A DNA stretch of 64,000 nucleotides from Nitrospirillum sp034653275 (GTDB lineage Bacteria > Pseudomonadota > Alphaproteobacteria > Azospirillales > Azospirillaceae), in NCBI RefSeq assembly GCF_034653275.1, contig NZ_JAYEES010000001.1, positions 1,054,001 to 1,118,000 on the forward strand. Reading direction: 5' to 3'. Positions within the stretch are counted from its first letter, which is position 1. Every line of letters starts with the position of its first letter. The notes beneath the pieces are model-generated. The model made no database searches. It was given only the letters and a program-made list of their open reading frames with translations, and was not told the origin of the DNA. The position numbers were made by a program, and so were the translations under genes. This document shows, piece by piece, positions 19,378 to 28,867 of this stretch.

Positions 19378-20378
19378 GCCCGCACCTCCCGCCAACGGAG
19401 GCCGACCCAGCTGAGCAGGCCCAGTCCCAGCAGCGCTAGAACGCCAGCCACCGCCGCCGGCCCCTGGCCCCGGGGCAAGTCGGGCAGCACCAGCCAGGCC
19501 GTTTCCAGCACCTTGCCCAGCAGCACGAAGGGCGCCATTCCGGCCAGGGCCAGCCGGCTGTGGCGGATGGGCGGGAAGAACAGCAGGAACAGGGGTAGCA
19601 GGCCCAGCACGGCCACGGCGCACTCCACCACGGCCCAGGCGCCCTCGCCACGCCGCTGGTACCAGCGCACACCCGGCGCCAGGTCGGTGGACCAGCTGAT
19701 GAAATAATGCATGAAGGCGAGGTAGGCCCACAGCAGCAGGGCCGTCAGCCAGACCCCCGCCAGCACCCCCGTGGGCGCCGTCTCGTCCGCCATCACCCGC
19801 AGGGGGATCAGCACGGCCAGTACCGTCACCATCTGGATGGACAGGATGTAGAGCCCGAAGCCGGAGGAATGAAAGTCCGGATCCAGCGACATCAGCCAGT
19901 CGGTGGCCACCACATCCTGGAAGGGAACCAGCAGGATGAGGGTGAGGATGGCCACCGGCACCGCCGGCGGTCGCCGCGTCAGCTCCCAGGCCAGCAAGCC
20001 CGCCAGGGCGAAAAACAGCGCGCCGCGAAGGCGGAAGGGCCAGGACGACAGGTACCAGCCGCGAAAGCCGGCCATGACCTCATCCGCCCAAGGGTAAAGC
20101 ACCCGCGGCGCGATCAGCATGGGCAGCAGGGCCAGCGCCGCCAAGGCCAGCAGGGGCAGGGCGGCTTCCGCCCCCGGCGCCAAGCCCTGGCGCCATACGC
20201 CGGGGATGAGGCGCGTCATGGCCAGCAGGATCAGCGCCGCGATGGGCAGGCCGCTGCAGAAGGCGAAGGCCGCCAACCACCCGCCGAGCGCCACGGCGGG
20301 CTCCATCGCCGTGTAGGCCAGCACGGCACCGCACAGCAGCAAGCCGCAGACGGCGGGGAAATAGCGGCGGGCGGTCAA
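19374..20378 (-). CDS. actF: Alternative complex III membrane subunit ActF
   Basis: A 334-residue, strongly hydrophobic protein with about ten membrane helices. Loops such as LYPWADEVMAGFRGWYLSSWPFRLRG, DWLMSLDPDFHSSGFGLYI and HYFISWSTDLAPGVRWYQRR match the ActF family of quinol:cytochrome c oxidoreductase. Position after actE and before the oxidase genes is the standard act order. It overlaps both neighbours by four bases. ActF is a structural partner of ActC in the membrane. Confidence 0.88.
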   Translation of the reverse strand: MTARRYFPAVCGLLLCGAVLAYTAMEPAVALGGWLAAFAFCSGLPIAALILLAMTRLIPGVWRQGLAPGAEAALPLLALAALALLPMLIAPRVLYPWADEVMAGFRGWYLSSWPFRLRGALFFALAGLLAWELTRRPPAVPVAILTLILLVPFQDVVATDWLMSLDPDFHSSGFGLYILSIQMVTVLAVLIPLRVMADETAPTGVLAGVWLTALLLWAYLAFMHYFISWSTDLAPGVRWYQRRGEGAWAVVECAVAVLGLLPLFLLFFPPIRHSRLALAGMAPFVLLGKVLETAWLVLPDLPRGQGPAAVAGVLALLGLGLLSWVGLRWREVRA

Positions 20379-20917
20379 GGCGCCCCCCCATCCAGCTTGG
20401 CCCTGTCAGCGGCGTCCAGCGCGTCCGCCTGTGTGTCGCGGCTCAGTTGCAGGGCGCGGATGTAGGCGGCGATGGCCCAGCGGTCGGCCGGAGCCACCCG
20501 GTCGGCGTAGCTGTACATGACGCCGTGGCCGTTGGTGATGACCTCCACGAAATAGCGGGAGGGCGCCCGCACCAGGCGGGGTTCATGCAGGCTCGGTGGG
20601 GCCGGAAATCCCCGGGCCGGCACGGCGCCGTGGCCGGTGCCGGCAACGTCATGGCAAGGGCTGCAATAGATGTCATAGCGCTGGCGCCCGCGCGCCAGCA
20701 GCGCCGTGCTCATGGCCGGGCGCCGGTCCAGGGCCGTGGCGCGGGCGGGGTCGTCCTGCGCCACGGCGCCGGCCGGCGGGGCCTGCATCGCCTTGCCATC
20801 GGGAAACAGCCGGCCAGGCCCCGCCGCCTGGTAACGGGGCTGGTGGGTCATCTCATCACAGCCGACAAGCAGGATGATCAGGACCGCGAACAGGGCCAGC
20901 AGCAGCAGGTATCTCAT
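20375..20917 (-). CDS. actE: Alternative complex III monoheme cytochrome c lipoprotein ActE
   Basis: A 180-residue lipoprotein. Lipobox LVGC with acylated Cys20 follows a hydrophobic leader. One class I heme site CSPCH lies at residues 85-89, with likely distal Met in GHGVMYSY. ActE receives electrons within ACIII and hands them to the oxidase. The start at 20917 overlaps the actD stop; its own stop overlaps actF. Confidence 0.9.
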   Translation of the reverse strand: MRYLLLLALFAVLIILLVGCDEMTHQPRYQAAGPGRLFPDGKAMQAPPAGAVAQDDPARATALDRRPAMSTALLARGRQRYDIYCSPCHDVAGTGHGAVPARGFPAPPSLHEPRLVRAPSRYFVEVITNGHGVMYSYADRVAPADRWAIAAYIRALQLSRDTQADALDAADRAKLDGGAP

Positions 20918-21468
20918 TCCGGCCCCTCCGTTTGTGGCACGTCCACCACCCGCACGGGCGCCAGACCGCCCAGGAAGCGGGCCGCCTCGCCAAAGCGGGC
21001 GTCCTCGCCCAGGATCACCAGGAAGAACTTGTCGGAACTGGCCAGGTGGAAATCCGGCACGCCGAACACCGGGTGGTGCAAGCGGGGCAGGCGGTTCAGC
21101 ACCAGCATCCCGAGGATGGCGCTGAGCACGGCGCCCAAGACCGTCAGCTCGAAGGTGATCAGCAGGGTGGCGGGAAGGGCCACCAGCGGCCGGCCGCCCA
21201 CGGGAATGGGATAGTCCAGGTTGCTCCACACCTGCAGGCCGAAGCCGGCGGCGGCGCCCATGATCCCGCCGGCCAGGGTCAGCCACGGGACACGGTTGTC
21301 CCGGATGCCCAAGGCCTCCATCAGGTCCGCCACGGGGAAGGGGGTGTAGGCGTCCAGGTGCCGGAAGCCCGCGTCCTTCGCCTGTTTCACGGCGTCCACC
21401 AGGCGTTCGGCGTCGTCGAACTCCGCCATCACGCCGAAGGGTGGCAAGGGTGCCTTACGCTCCGGCAT
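20914..21468 (-). CDS. actD: Alternative complex III subunit ActD (DUF3341)
   Basis: A 184-residue membrane protein. It starts with FGVMAEFDDAERLVDAVKQAKDAGFRHLDAYTPFPV, the DUF3341 signature, followed by two membrane helices (about residues 60-85 and 95-122) and a soluble tail with FHLASSDKFFLVI. The start at 21468 lies 14 bases inside actC. ActD is a membrane-anchored structural subunit of ACIII. Confidence 0.9.
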   Translation of the reverse strand: MPERKAPLPPFGVMAEFDDAERLVDAVKQAKDAGFRHLDAYTPFPVADLMEALGIRDNRVPWLTLAGGIMGAAAGFGLQVWSNLDYPIPVGGRPLVALPATLLITFELTVLGAVLSAILGMLVLNRLPRLHHPVFGVPDFHLASSDKFFLVILGEDARFGEAARFLGGLAPVRVVDVPQTEGPE

Positions 21469-22834
21469 TGCCGCCCCCCTTCTCCTCACTCTCCTCGAAC
21501 AGCGCTTCCTTCACCTCGAAGGCGGAGATGACGGGCAGGAAGCGGACGAACAGCAGGAAGGGCACCAGGAACACGCCCAGCATGCCGGCGAACAGCGCCA
21601 CCTCCCAAAAGCTGGGGGTGTAGGGCCGCCAACTGGACGGGAGCCAGCTGTGATGCAGGCTGGTGGCCAACAGCATGAAGCGCTCGCACCACATGCCCAC
21701 CATGGCGGAAAAGCCGATGAGGAACAGGGCCAGCGGGTGGCGCCGCACCCCCCGCCACCACAACAGCTGCAGCGGCACGAAATTGGCGATGACGGCGCCC
21801 CAATAGCTCCAGGCGAACGGGCCGGCCAGCCGGTCGGCCAGCAGGGACAGCTCCGGCTTTTCCCCGCCGTAGAGGGCGTCGAACACCTCCGCCGCGTAGC
21901 CGTAGGCGGTCATCAGGCCGGTCGCGAGCAGCAGGCGGCCCAGCATGTCCAGGTGCAGGGGCCGAACCAGATCCTGCAGCCCCAGCGCGCCGCGCAACAC
22001 CACCGCGATCATGGAAACGACGGCGAAGCCGGAGAAGGCGGCCCCCAGCACGAAATAGGGCGGGAAGACCGTGGAACTCCATCCCGGTACGGGCCCAGCC
22101 GCCAGCAACAGCGAGATTTCCGAATGCACCGACACCACCAGCGGCACGGCGATGGCGGCCGTCAGGCGATAGGCCTGGCCCCAGCGCGCCCAGTGCTGGG
22201 CGGACCCGCGCCAGCCCAGGGCGCCCAGGCCGTACAGCACCTGCGCCAGTCGGCCCCGGGCCCTGTCCCGGGTGGCGGCCAGGTCCGGCACGATGCCGAT
22301 GTACCAGAACAGGGCGGAGACGGTCAGGTAGGTCAGTACGGCGAAGAAGTCCCAGGTCAGCGGGCTCTTGAACTGCGGCCACAGCGTCATGCTGTTGGGA
22401 TAGGGCGCCACCCAGTAGAACAGCCAGGGCCGGCCCAGATGCATCAGCGGGTAAAGGCCGGCGCAGACCACGGCGAACAGGGTCATCGCCTCCGCGAAAC
22501 GGTTGAGCGAATTGCGCCAGTGGACGTTCAGCAGCAACAGCATGGCCGAGATCAGGGTGCCGGCGTGGCCGATGCCCAGGAACCAGATGTAGTTGATGAT
22601 GTCGAAGCCCCAATTCACCGGGATATTCAGGCCCCACACGCCCACGCCGTTCCACAGCAGGACGCCCAGCGCCATGAAGAACAGGGCAAGCAGGCCGCAG
22701 GCGGGTAGGAAGCACAGCCACCAGGCGCGGGGCCGGGGATAGTGCAGGGGGATGCCCGTCACCTCCGCCGTCACATGGGCGTAGGCCGCGGCCTGTTGGG
22801 TGTCGGTCCGTTGGGTGTCAGTCGTATCCGTCAT
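21455..22834 (-). CDS. actC: Alternative complex III quinol-binding subunit ActC (NrfD family)
   Basis: A 459-residue NrfD/PsrC-family integral membrane protein with about ten helices. Segments VNWGFDIINYIWFLGIGHAGTLISA, WRNSLNRFAEAMTLFAV and PLMHLGRPWLFYW belong to the quinol site region of the family. It oxidises menaquinol or ubiquinol and passes electrons to the ActB iron-sulfur clusters. It overlaps actB at the start and actD at the end. Confidence 0.93.
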   Translation of the reverse strand: MTDTTDTQRTDTQQAAAYAHVTAEVTGIPLHYPRPRAWWLCFLPACGLLALFFMALGVLLWNGVGVWGLNIPVNWGFDIINYIWFLGIGHAGTLISAMLLLLNVHWRNSLNRFAEAMTLFAVVCAGLYPLMHLGRPWLFYWVAPYPNSMTLWPQFKSPLTWDFFAVLTYLTVSALFWYIGIVPDLAATRDRARGRLAQVLYGLGALGWRGSAQHWARWGQAYRLTAAIAVPLVVSVHSEISLLLAAGPVPGWSSTVFPPYFVLGAAFSGFAVVSMIAVVLRGALGLQDLVRPLHLDMLGRLLLATGLMTAYGYAAEVFDALYGGEKPELSLLADRLAGPFAWSYWGAVIANFVPLQLLWWRGVRRHPLALFLIGFSAMVGMWCERFMLLATSLHHSWLPSSWRPYTPSFWEVALFAGMLGVFLVPFLLFVRFLPVISAFEVKEALFEESEEKGGGNAGA

Positions 22835-25728
22835 GCGGGCCCCCGGTCCTTATTCATGGAGGCGGGGTCCATGGGGGCGGGCTCGATGCGGGCGAGGTAG
22901 GTGGTGCGTGGGCGGGTCCCGGCCTCGGGCACCAGGCTGTAATTGCGGGGGCTGGCCTTCTGCCGGCTGACGGCGGAGCTGGGGTCGGTGACGTCCCCGA
23001 AGGTGATGGCCTGGGTGGGACAGGCCTGCTGGCAGGCGGGCACAACGGTGCCGTCTGGGATGACCCCTCCCTCCAGCTTGGCCTGGATGCGGGCGGCGCT
23101 GATGCGCTGGACGCAGTAGGTGCATTTTTCCATGACGCCACGCTGGCGCACGGTCACGTCCGGGTTGCGCTGGGCCTTCACGGATTCAGGCGCGTCGGCG
23201 GTATAGTCGTACCAGTTGAAGCGCCGCACCTTGTACGGGCAGTAGGACGAGCAGGTGCGCGTGCCGATGCAGCGGTTGTAGACCTGCAGGTTCAGGCCGT
23301 CGTGGCTGTGCACCGCCGCGTTCACGGGGCAGCCCATCTCGCACGGCGCCTGTTCGCAATGCATGCAGGGCACGGGCTGGAAATATGTCGCTGGTGCCGC
23401 CGCGTCGCCCGCGTGATAGCTGTCGACGCGCAGCCAATGCATCTCGCGCCCCATGGCCACCAGCTCTGCCCCCACCATGGGCACGTTGTTCTCCGCCACG
23501 CACGCGACGACGCAGGCGTTGCAGCCGATGCACAGGTCCAGGTCGATGGCCATGCCCCAGGACGGCCTCTCGCGTGGCGCGTCGGGGTAGAAGCTGGGCG
23601 TGGGTTCCTCATGCGGCACCGTGGGGTGATCCGCCGGCACCGTGCGCACGAAGTCCCCGCCTTCCATGGCGTGGTGGCGCTGGGTGCTGGCGACGTCCAG
23701 CCGCCGGCCCGTGGCCTCCAGCGACGCCGGGCCGGGCGCCAGCGGATAGGCGTCGTGGCCCAGGCCATCGGCTGTCTGGCCGGGCAGGCGGCGGCCATAG
23801 CCCAGCGTCAGGGTGATGGTCAGCGCCTCTTGCCCGGGCAGGACCCAGATGGGACCCGTGAGGCTGGCGCCGCCCGCCGTCACCCGCACCTCATCGCCGT
23901 TCTCCAGGCCGCGCTCGGCCGCCAGCCGGGGGCTGATGTGCACGACGTTGCCCCAGGTGACCTTGGTCAGCGGCTTGGGCGTTTCCTGTAGCCAGGCGTT
24001 GTTGGCAGAGGCGCCATCCCACAGGGTGGGATCCGGCCGGATCAGCAAGGTCAGGCCGCCGGAAGTTGCCGCCTGGGTGGGGACGGGACTATTCGCAAGC
24101 TGAGGCGTCACCCAGGCCGGGGCGCTGTCGGGAATCAAACCGCGCACCAGCGCGTCGGTCCAGCGCCGCTCGAAACCATCGCCCCAGGCGGCGCGCCAAG
24201 TGGCTTGCACCACCTCCCGGTCGACGCCGCCGCCGCCCATCAAGCCATCCAGCAGGGCGTGGCGGCCGCGCACGTCGTAAAACGGTCGCACCAAGGGCTG
24301 GATCAGGCTGACCGTGCCGTCCACGGCGCGCGCATCGCCCCAGCTTTCCAGGTCATGGGCCAGGGGGGCATGCCATCGGCAGGCTGCGGCGGTCTCATCC
24401 ACCAGCGTTCCGGCATGCAGGCTGAAGGGTACCCGAAGCAGGGCGTCGGGGAAGGTGGCCGCCTCGCGCGCGGCATAGGCCGGGTTGGCCTCAAGCACCA
24501 GCAGGGCGCGCACCTGGCCCTGCGCCATGTCCCGCACCAGGTCGTGCCACGGGGCGGCCATCGCCACCAGCGGCTCGGTGAAGCGCAGGCAGCCGCCAAG
24601 GGCGCCCAGCCGGGCGTTCAAGTGCAGGGCCTGGGCCTGCAGCGCCGGGTCATGCCAGGGCCCCACGGTGACCAGGGCGCGGCCGGGATGGGCCCCCAGC
24701 GCCGCCTTGACCTCGTCCGCCCAGCGGGCTTCCTGCGGGCTCAAGTCCGCCATTTCGCCGCCCAGGGCGCGCATCAGGGCCGACAGCCGCTGCACCCCGG
24801 CCACGAGACGCCGGTCCGCGCGGGCACCGGTCAGGGTGGGCGTCGGTTCGGCCACGAACAGGCGGCATGGGCCTTGGCCCGTCTGGCTGGCCAGGCGTCG
24901 CCGCGCCCAGCGCCGGGCCAGGGTGGCCTGGGCGGGGCCCGCACCCAGCAGGTCATCATCCAGGCACACCACCACGTCCGCCTGATCCAACAGCGGATGC
25001 GCCTGCGCGGGCTGACCAAAGGCCAGGCGCGCCGCCTCCAGCCGCGCGGCGTCACCCACCGGGTCCAGCATGTGCCAGCGCGCCTTGGGCCAGCGCTGGA
25101 CCAGGGCCGTGATCTGGCGGATCAGCGTGGGTGAGGTGGTGGGGCCGGTCAGCAGGCGCAGGCCCTCACCCTGGCTGGCGTCCGCCGCCCGCGCCACTTC
25201 GCCCAGCGCGGTGTCCAAGGCACCCCAGGTCGTGGGCTGGTGGCGGAGGAGCGGGCCCTGCGAGCGGTCGGGGTCGTAAAGGTCCAGCAAGGCCGCCTGG
25301 GTGAACAGGTCGGTGCCGCCGCCGGTGGCGGGGTGGCTGGGGTTGCCCTCCAGCTTCACCGGCCGCCCGCTGTGGGTCTTGCCCAGAACCGGCTGGGCAT
25401 AGCCGCCCAGGCGCACGGCGGTGGCGTAGTGGCGCGCGACACCCGGCACGTCACCCTCCGGCGCGGTGACATAGGGCAGGGCCGTCTCGTCCGGCCGGCC
25501 GTCGCAGCCCGTCAAGCCGGCCAGCGCCAGGCTGGCGGCCACGGCCTTCAGCGCGGCGCGGCGGCTCAGGCCACCGGGCGCCAGCGCGGGCAACAGGGCG
25601 GGGAACTCGGCCGCCAGCAGGTCGCGAAAGGCGGCGGTGTCGGCCAGATCCTCCAGGCTGCGCCAGAGGCCGCAGCCGGCGCGCCCGCTCAGGGCCTGGG
25701 TGACGGTGTCGCGTGCCGTGCGGTCCAT
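22831..25728 (-). CDS. actB: Alternative complex III iron-sulfur subunit ActB
   Basis: A 965-residue fusion of a molybdopterin-oxidoreductase-like domain (about residues 90-680, no N-terminal cluster cysteines and no evident Mo ligand) and a four-cluster ferredoxin domain. Cysteine sets are CIGCNACVVACVAEN, CMHCEQAPCEMGCPVN, CIGTRTCSSYCPY and CTYC...CQQACPTQAI. An Arg-containing leader (SRRAALKAVAASLALAGLTGC) suggests export and a lipid-anchored Cys. The start is uncertain: ATG 25728 is used, GTG 25746 would overlap actA. No clear ribosome site precedes either. Confidence 0.93.
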   Translation of the reverse strand: MDRTARDTVTQALSGRAGCGLWRSLEDLADTAAFRDLLAAEFPALLPALAPGGLSRRAALKAVAASLALAGLTGCDGRPDETALPYVTAPEGDVPGVARHYATAVRLGGYAQPVLGKTHSGRPVKLEGNPSHPATGGGTDLFTQAALLDLYDPDRSQGPLLRHQPTTWGALDTALGEVARAADASQGEGLRLLTGPTTSPTLIRQITALVQRWPKARWHMLDPVGDAARLEAARLAFGQPAQAHPLLDQADVVVCLDDDLLGAGPAQATLARRWARRRLASQTGQGPCRLFVAEPTPTLTGARADRRLVAGVQRLSALMRALGGEMADLSPQEARWADEVKAALGAHPGRALVTVGPWHDPALQAQALHLNARLGALGGCLRFTEPLVAMAAPWHDLVRDMAQGQVRALLVLEANPAYAAREAATFPDALLRVPFSLHAGTLVDETAAACRWHAPLAHDLESWGDARAVDGTVSLIQPLVRPFYDVRGRHALLDGLMGGGGVDREVVQATWRAAWGDGFERRWTDALVRGLIPDSAPAWVTPQLANSPVPTQAATSGGLTLLIRPDPTLWDGASANNAWLQETPKPLTKVTWGNVVHISPRLAAERGLENGDEVRVTAGGASLTGPIWVLPGQEALTITLTLGYGRRLPGQTADGLGHDAYPLAPGPASLEATGRRLDVASTQRHHAMEGGDFVRTVPADHPTVPHEEPTPSFYPDAPRERPSWGMAIDLDLCIGCNACVVACVAENNVPMVGAELVAMGREMHWLRVDSYHAGDAAAPATYFQPVPCMHCEQAPCEMGCPVNAAVHSHDGLNLQVYNRCIGTRTCSSYCPYKVRRFNWYDYTADAPESVKAQRNPDVTVRQRGVMEKCTYCVQRISAARIQAKLEGGVIPDGTVVPACQQACPTQAITFGDVTDPSSAVSRQKASPRNYSLVPEAGTRPRTTYLARIEPAPMDPASMNKDRGPA

Positions 25729-25733
25729 GGGCG

Positions 25734-26396
25734 TCACCGGTGGCACAGGGTGCAGTCGGTCATGCGTTCGGGCTTGATCCCGAACAGCGCCGCCTGGTGG
25801 GGCCCGTAGTCGGCATGGTCCTTACCATCCCAAGCGCGCCAATCCATGCGCGTCACCTGGTCGGGTGGGCGCAGGTGGGGGGCGGGATCGCGATGACAGT
25901 CCAGGCACCAGCGCATCTGGAAGGGCTGGGCCCGCATCATCAAGGGCATCTGGTCCACCCGCCCATGGCAGGTGACACAGGGCACCCCGCGCGCCACATG
26001 GATGCTGTGGTTGAAATAGACGTAGTCCGGCAGGCGCGCCACCCGCTGCCAGCGGATGGGCGTGCCGGTGGCCAGGCTTTCGCGCACCGGTGCCAGGGCG
26101 GGGGCGCTGGTCCACAGCTGGGAATGGCAGGTCATGCAAGTATGGGTGGCGGGAAACCCCGCGTGCGGCCCCGTCTCCACCGTGGTGTGGCAATAGCGGC
26201 AGTCGATGCCGACGTCGCCCACATGGTGCTTGTGGCTGAAGGGCACCGGCTGGTCGCGCACCCAGCCCACGGCGGTGATATAGCTGGATCCGATGGCCCC
26301 ATCCCACAGCAGGCCCGTGCCCAACACGCACAGCGCCGCCAGCAGCACGCCGGCGCGCAGCCAGGTATCGGCGGATGCCGTGAAGATCTGGGGCAT
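25734..26396 (-). CDS. actA: Alternative complex III pentaheme cytochrome c ActA
   Basis: A 220-residue multiheme protein with an N-terminal membrane anchor (about residues 12-30). Five CxxCH sites are visible in order: CRYCH, CMTCH, CVTCH, CLDCH and CTLCH, the last at the very C-terminus. Extra His residues (FSHKHHVG, FNHSIHV) fit bis-His ligation. It is the first gene of the act operon and takes electrons from ActB for transfer to ActE and the oxidase. The start at 26396 is the Met just before the anchor. Confidence 0.93.
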   Translation of the reverse strand: MPQIFTASADTWLRAGVLLAALCVLGTGLLWDGAIGSSYITAVGWVRDQPVPFSHKHHVGDVGIDCRYCHTTVETGPHAGFPATHTCMTCHSQLWTSAPALAPVRESLATGTPIRWQRVARLPDYVYFNHSIHVARGVPCVTCHGRVDQMPLMMRAQPFQMRWCLDCHRDPAPHLRPPDQVTRMDWRAWDGKDHADYGPHQAALFGIKPERMTDCTLCHR

Positions 26397-26633
26397 GGGG
26401 CGGGGATCCCCCCTTATTCGGGTGTTGGGCTTCGGGACCTGAGCTGAACGAAGGGGAGCTGAACCGAGCCGCCCCCTGAACCGGCGCCCGGCCAGTTTGG
26501 TTCCCGGCCTGCGGCGTCCTGTCGCGCCGGCGGCCGGACGAGGCTTTGGCGCGGCAGGAACAAGCACCGCCCTGCGGCGTTCATCCTTCCGTAACAATCA
26601 CGATGCCCGCCGAAGAACGCCCCGAAGAACGCC

Positions 26634-27551
26634 ATGGACCTGACGCACAAGGTGAAGGCGGGGTTGGATGAGCTCCGCATGCTGACCCTGGGCTGCCAGG
26701 TCCTGGTGGGCTTCCAGTTCCAGGCCGTCTTCCAGGAGCTGTTCGCCGGCCTGCCGGACCATGCCAAGGCGGCCAACATCGCGGGCCTGCTGCTGATGAT
26801 CCTGGCGGTGGGCCTGCTGATGGCGCCGGGCATCCATCACGCCTTGTACGGCGACCACCAGGCGACGCGGGATGTCGCGCGCATGACCAGCCGCATGGCG
26901 GACTGGGCCTTGCCGCCCTTCGCCCTGTCGCTGGGATTGGACGTGCTGATCGGCGCCGAACGGATCTACGGCACCATGGCCGGGGTGGTCGCGGGCCTGA
27001 TGTGCACCGCCCTGGCGCTGGGCGCGTGGTTGGGCTGGGGCCTGCTGGCACGGGCGCATCATGGCCGGAAGGAGCGGGATATGGCCGATTTGCGCGGGGA
27101 TGAGACCGCCAACGTGTCGCAGAAGATCACCTTCATGATGACGGAGGCACGGACCATCCTGCCCGGCGCCCAGGCCATGCTGGGCTTTCAGCTGGCCGTG
27201 GTCCTGACCAAGGCCTTCGCCGGCCTGTCGCCACCGGAAAAGGCCATGCACGCGGCCGCGCTGGGTTGCGTCGCCTTGTCCATCGTCCTGCTGATGGCGC
27301 CGGCCGCCTATCACCGCCTGGTCTACGCGGGCGAGGCCAGCCCCCGTTTCCTGACGGTGGCCAGCCGCCTGGTCACGGCCGCGACCTTGCCGCTGGGCGC
27401 GGGCATGGCGGCCGACGCCGCCGTCACCATCGGCTTCATCCTGGACTCGGTCCTGGCCGGCGCCGTAGCCGGCGGTGCCGTCCTGCTGGTCCTGGCGCTG
27501 CTGTGGTACGCGCATCCGTGGCGCCTGCTGCGCCGCCGGTTGGTGACCTGA
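26634..27551 (+). CDS. DUF6328-type membrane protein, tandem duplication
   Basis: A 305-residue integral membrane protein made of two homologous halves, each a DUF6328 unit of four helices. The first half shows DELRMLTLGCQVLVGFQF ... LLMAPGIHHALYG, the second TEARTILPGAQAMLGFQL ... LLMAPAAYHRLVY at the same spacing (~160 residues apart). Single DUF6328 proteins are sometimes labelled sodium:proton antiporters without proof. It diverges from actA across a 237-bp gap in which I see no FNR-type box. Its function is unknown. Confidence 0.75.
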   Translation: MDLTHKVKAGLDELRMLTLGCQVLVGFQFQAVFQELFAGLPDHAKAANIAGLLLMILAVGLLMAPGIHHALYGDHQATRDVARMTSRMADWALPPFALSLGLDVLIGAERIYGTMAGVVAGLMCTALALGAWLGWGLLARAHHGRKERDMADLRGDETANVSQKITFMMTEARTILPGAQAMLGFQLAVVLTKAFAGLSPPEKAMHAAALGCVALSIVLLMAPAAYHRLVYAGEASPRFLTVASRLVTAATLPLGAGMAADAAVTIGFILDSVLAGAVAGGAVLLVLALLWYAHPWRLLRRRLVT

Positions 27552-27601
27552 GGCAGGAACCGGCCGCCGCCCCCGGCGGTTGTGCGGGTTTCCCCGCTGC
27601 G

Positions 27602-28693
27602 ATGGACGCGATGCCGGATCCCACCCACCCCCGCGAAGGCACCCCCAGCCCCGAGTTGGCGGAGGGGGAGTTCCGTCGCCGCTTCCTGGCGCCCTTCCAG
27701 GATCCGGCCTTCGACACCCTGGGCGGGGAACTGGACCGCATCGCCGCCGCGGCCTGGGACGCCTACAGCCACCACCGCAAAAGCCCGCGCACCCGCAAGG
27801 CAGGCCCTGGCTTCCATGATCCCGGCTATGATCTGTCGACCGACTGGATCGCGGCCCGCGAGGCCATCCGGGCGGCCCAGGTTCAGCATGACGATGCCGC
27901 CGGCCCCAGCCGCTTCCTGCTGATCAGCGGCTCATCGCGCAGCGAGCACACCTGCCCGGGGGAGATGTCGAAGTCCCACCGCCTGGTGGAGTTGGCGCGC
28001 TCGGTGCTGGAGGGGTGGCCGGACACGGTGGTGGAGGTGCTGGAACTGCATCGCCTGGCCGCGGAGTATGGCCGCCACATCCACCAGTGCAAGGCTTGCT
28101 TCTCCACCGCCGCACCGCTCTGCCATTGGCCCTGTTCCTGCTATCCCAACTATTCGCTGGGACAGGCCCAGGACTGGATGAACGAGATTTACCCCATGTG
28201 GGTGCGGGCCCATGGCGTGATGATCGTGACGCCGGTCAACTGGTACCAGGTGTCCTCACCGGTCAAGCTGATGATGGACCGCCTGGTCTGCGCCGACGGC
28301 GGCAATCCCGATCCCACCCTGACCCAGGGCAAGGACGCGCAGCGGGCCAAGGCGGTGGAACTGGCGGGCTGGGACTATCCCCGCCACCTGGCCGGCCGCC
28401 TGTATTCCGTCATCGTCCACGGCGATGTGGAGGGGGCGGAGAATGTGAGGCGCAGCCTGTCGGACTGGCTGCGCTTCATGCGGCTGGTGCCGGCGGGGCC
28501 CCAGGCGGAGCTGGACCGCTACATCGGTTACTGGAAGCCCTACGCCACCAACCACCAGGAGTTGGACGCGGACGAGGCGGTGCAGGAAGAGGTGCGCAAC
28601 GCCGCCCGCGCCCTGGGCCAGGCCGTGACGGCCACGCGCCAGGGCCGGCAGGTGGCCGCCGGTGACGATCAGCGCCCGCCGCGCCAGAAGTAG
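27602..28693 (+). CDS. Flavodoxin-like NAD(P)H-dependent oxidoreductase
   Basis: A 363-residue protein. About 100 N-terminal residues have no recognisable domain; then a flavodoxin fold starts at FLLISGSSRSEHTCPGEMSKSH (FMN phosphate loop), with HQCKACFSTAAPLCHWPCSC, a cysteine-rich insertion, and MIVTPVNWYQVSSPVKLMMDRL, typical of the NADPH-dependent FMN reductase family. C-terminal ~90 residues include VHGDVEGAENVRRSLSDWL. The start at 27602 or 27611; the first is used. The preceding DUF6328 gene is 50 bp upstream on the same strand. The substrate is unknown. Confidence 0.8.
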   Translation: MDAMPDPTHPREGTPSPELAEGEFRRRFLAPFQDPAFDTLGGELDRIAAAAWDAYSHHRKSPRTRKAGPGFHDPGYDLSTDWIAAREAIRAAQVQHDDAAGPSRFLLISGSSRSEHTCPGEMSKSHRLVELARSVLEGWPDTVVEVLELHRLAAEYGRHIHQCKACFSTAAPLCHWPCSCYPNYSLGQAQDWMNEIYPMWVRAHGVMIVTPVNWYQVSSPVKLMMDRLVCADGGNPDPTLTQGKDAQRAKAVELAGWDYPRHLAGRLYSVIVHGDVEGAENVRRSLSDWLRFMRLVPAGPQAELDRYIGYWKPYATNHQELDADEAVQEEVRNAARALGQAVTATRQGRQVAAGDDQRPPRQK

Positions 28694-28867
28694 GCGGCCA
28701 AAGGCCGGCGCCGTCGACCCTTAACCGTTTGTTGAAGGGTTTGCGCTCAATCTCACGCTAGGGATTAACCATTACGGCTAGCCATTGCGGGATGGCGGCC
28801 GTGGTGCGGGCGCGGTTTCGTCGGGTGCGGGACCGGTCGCCCCAAGGACCGTGAGGGGAGACGTCCG

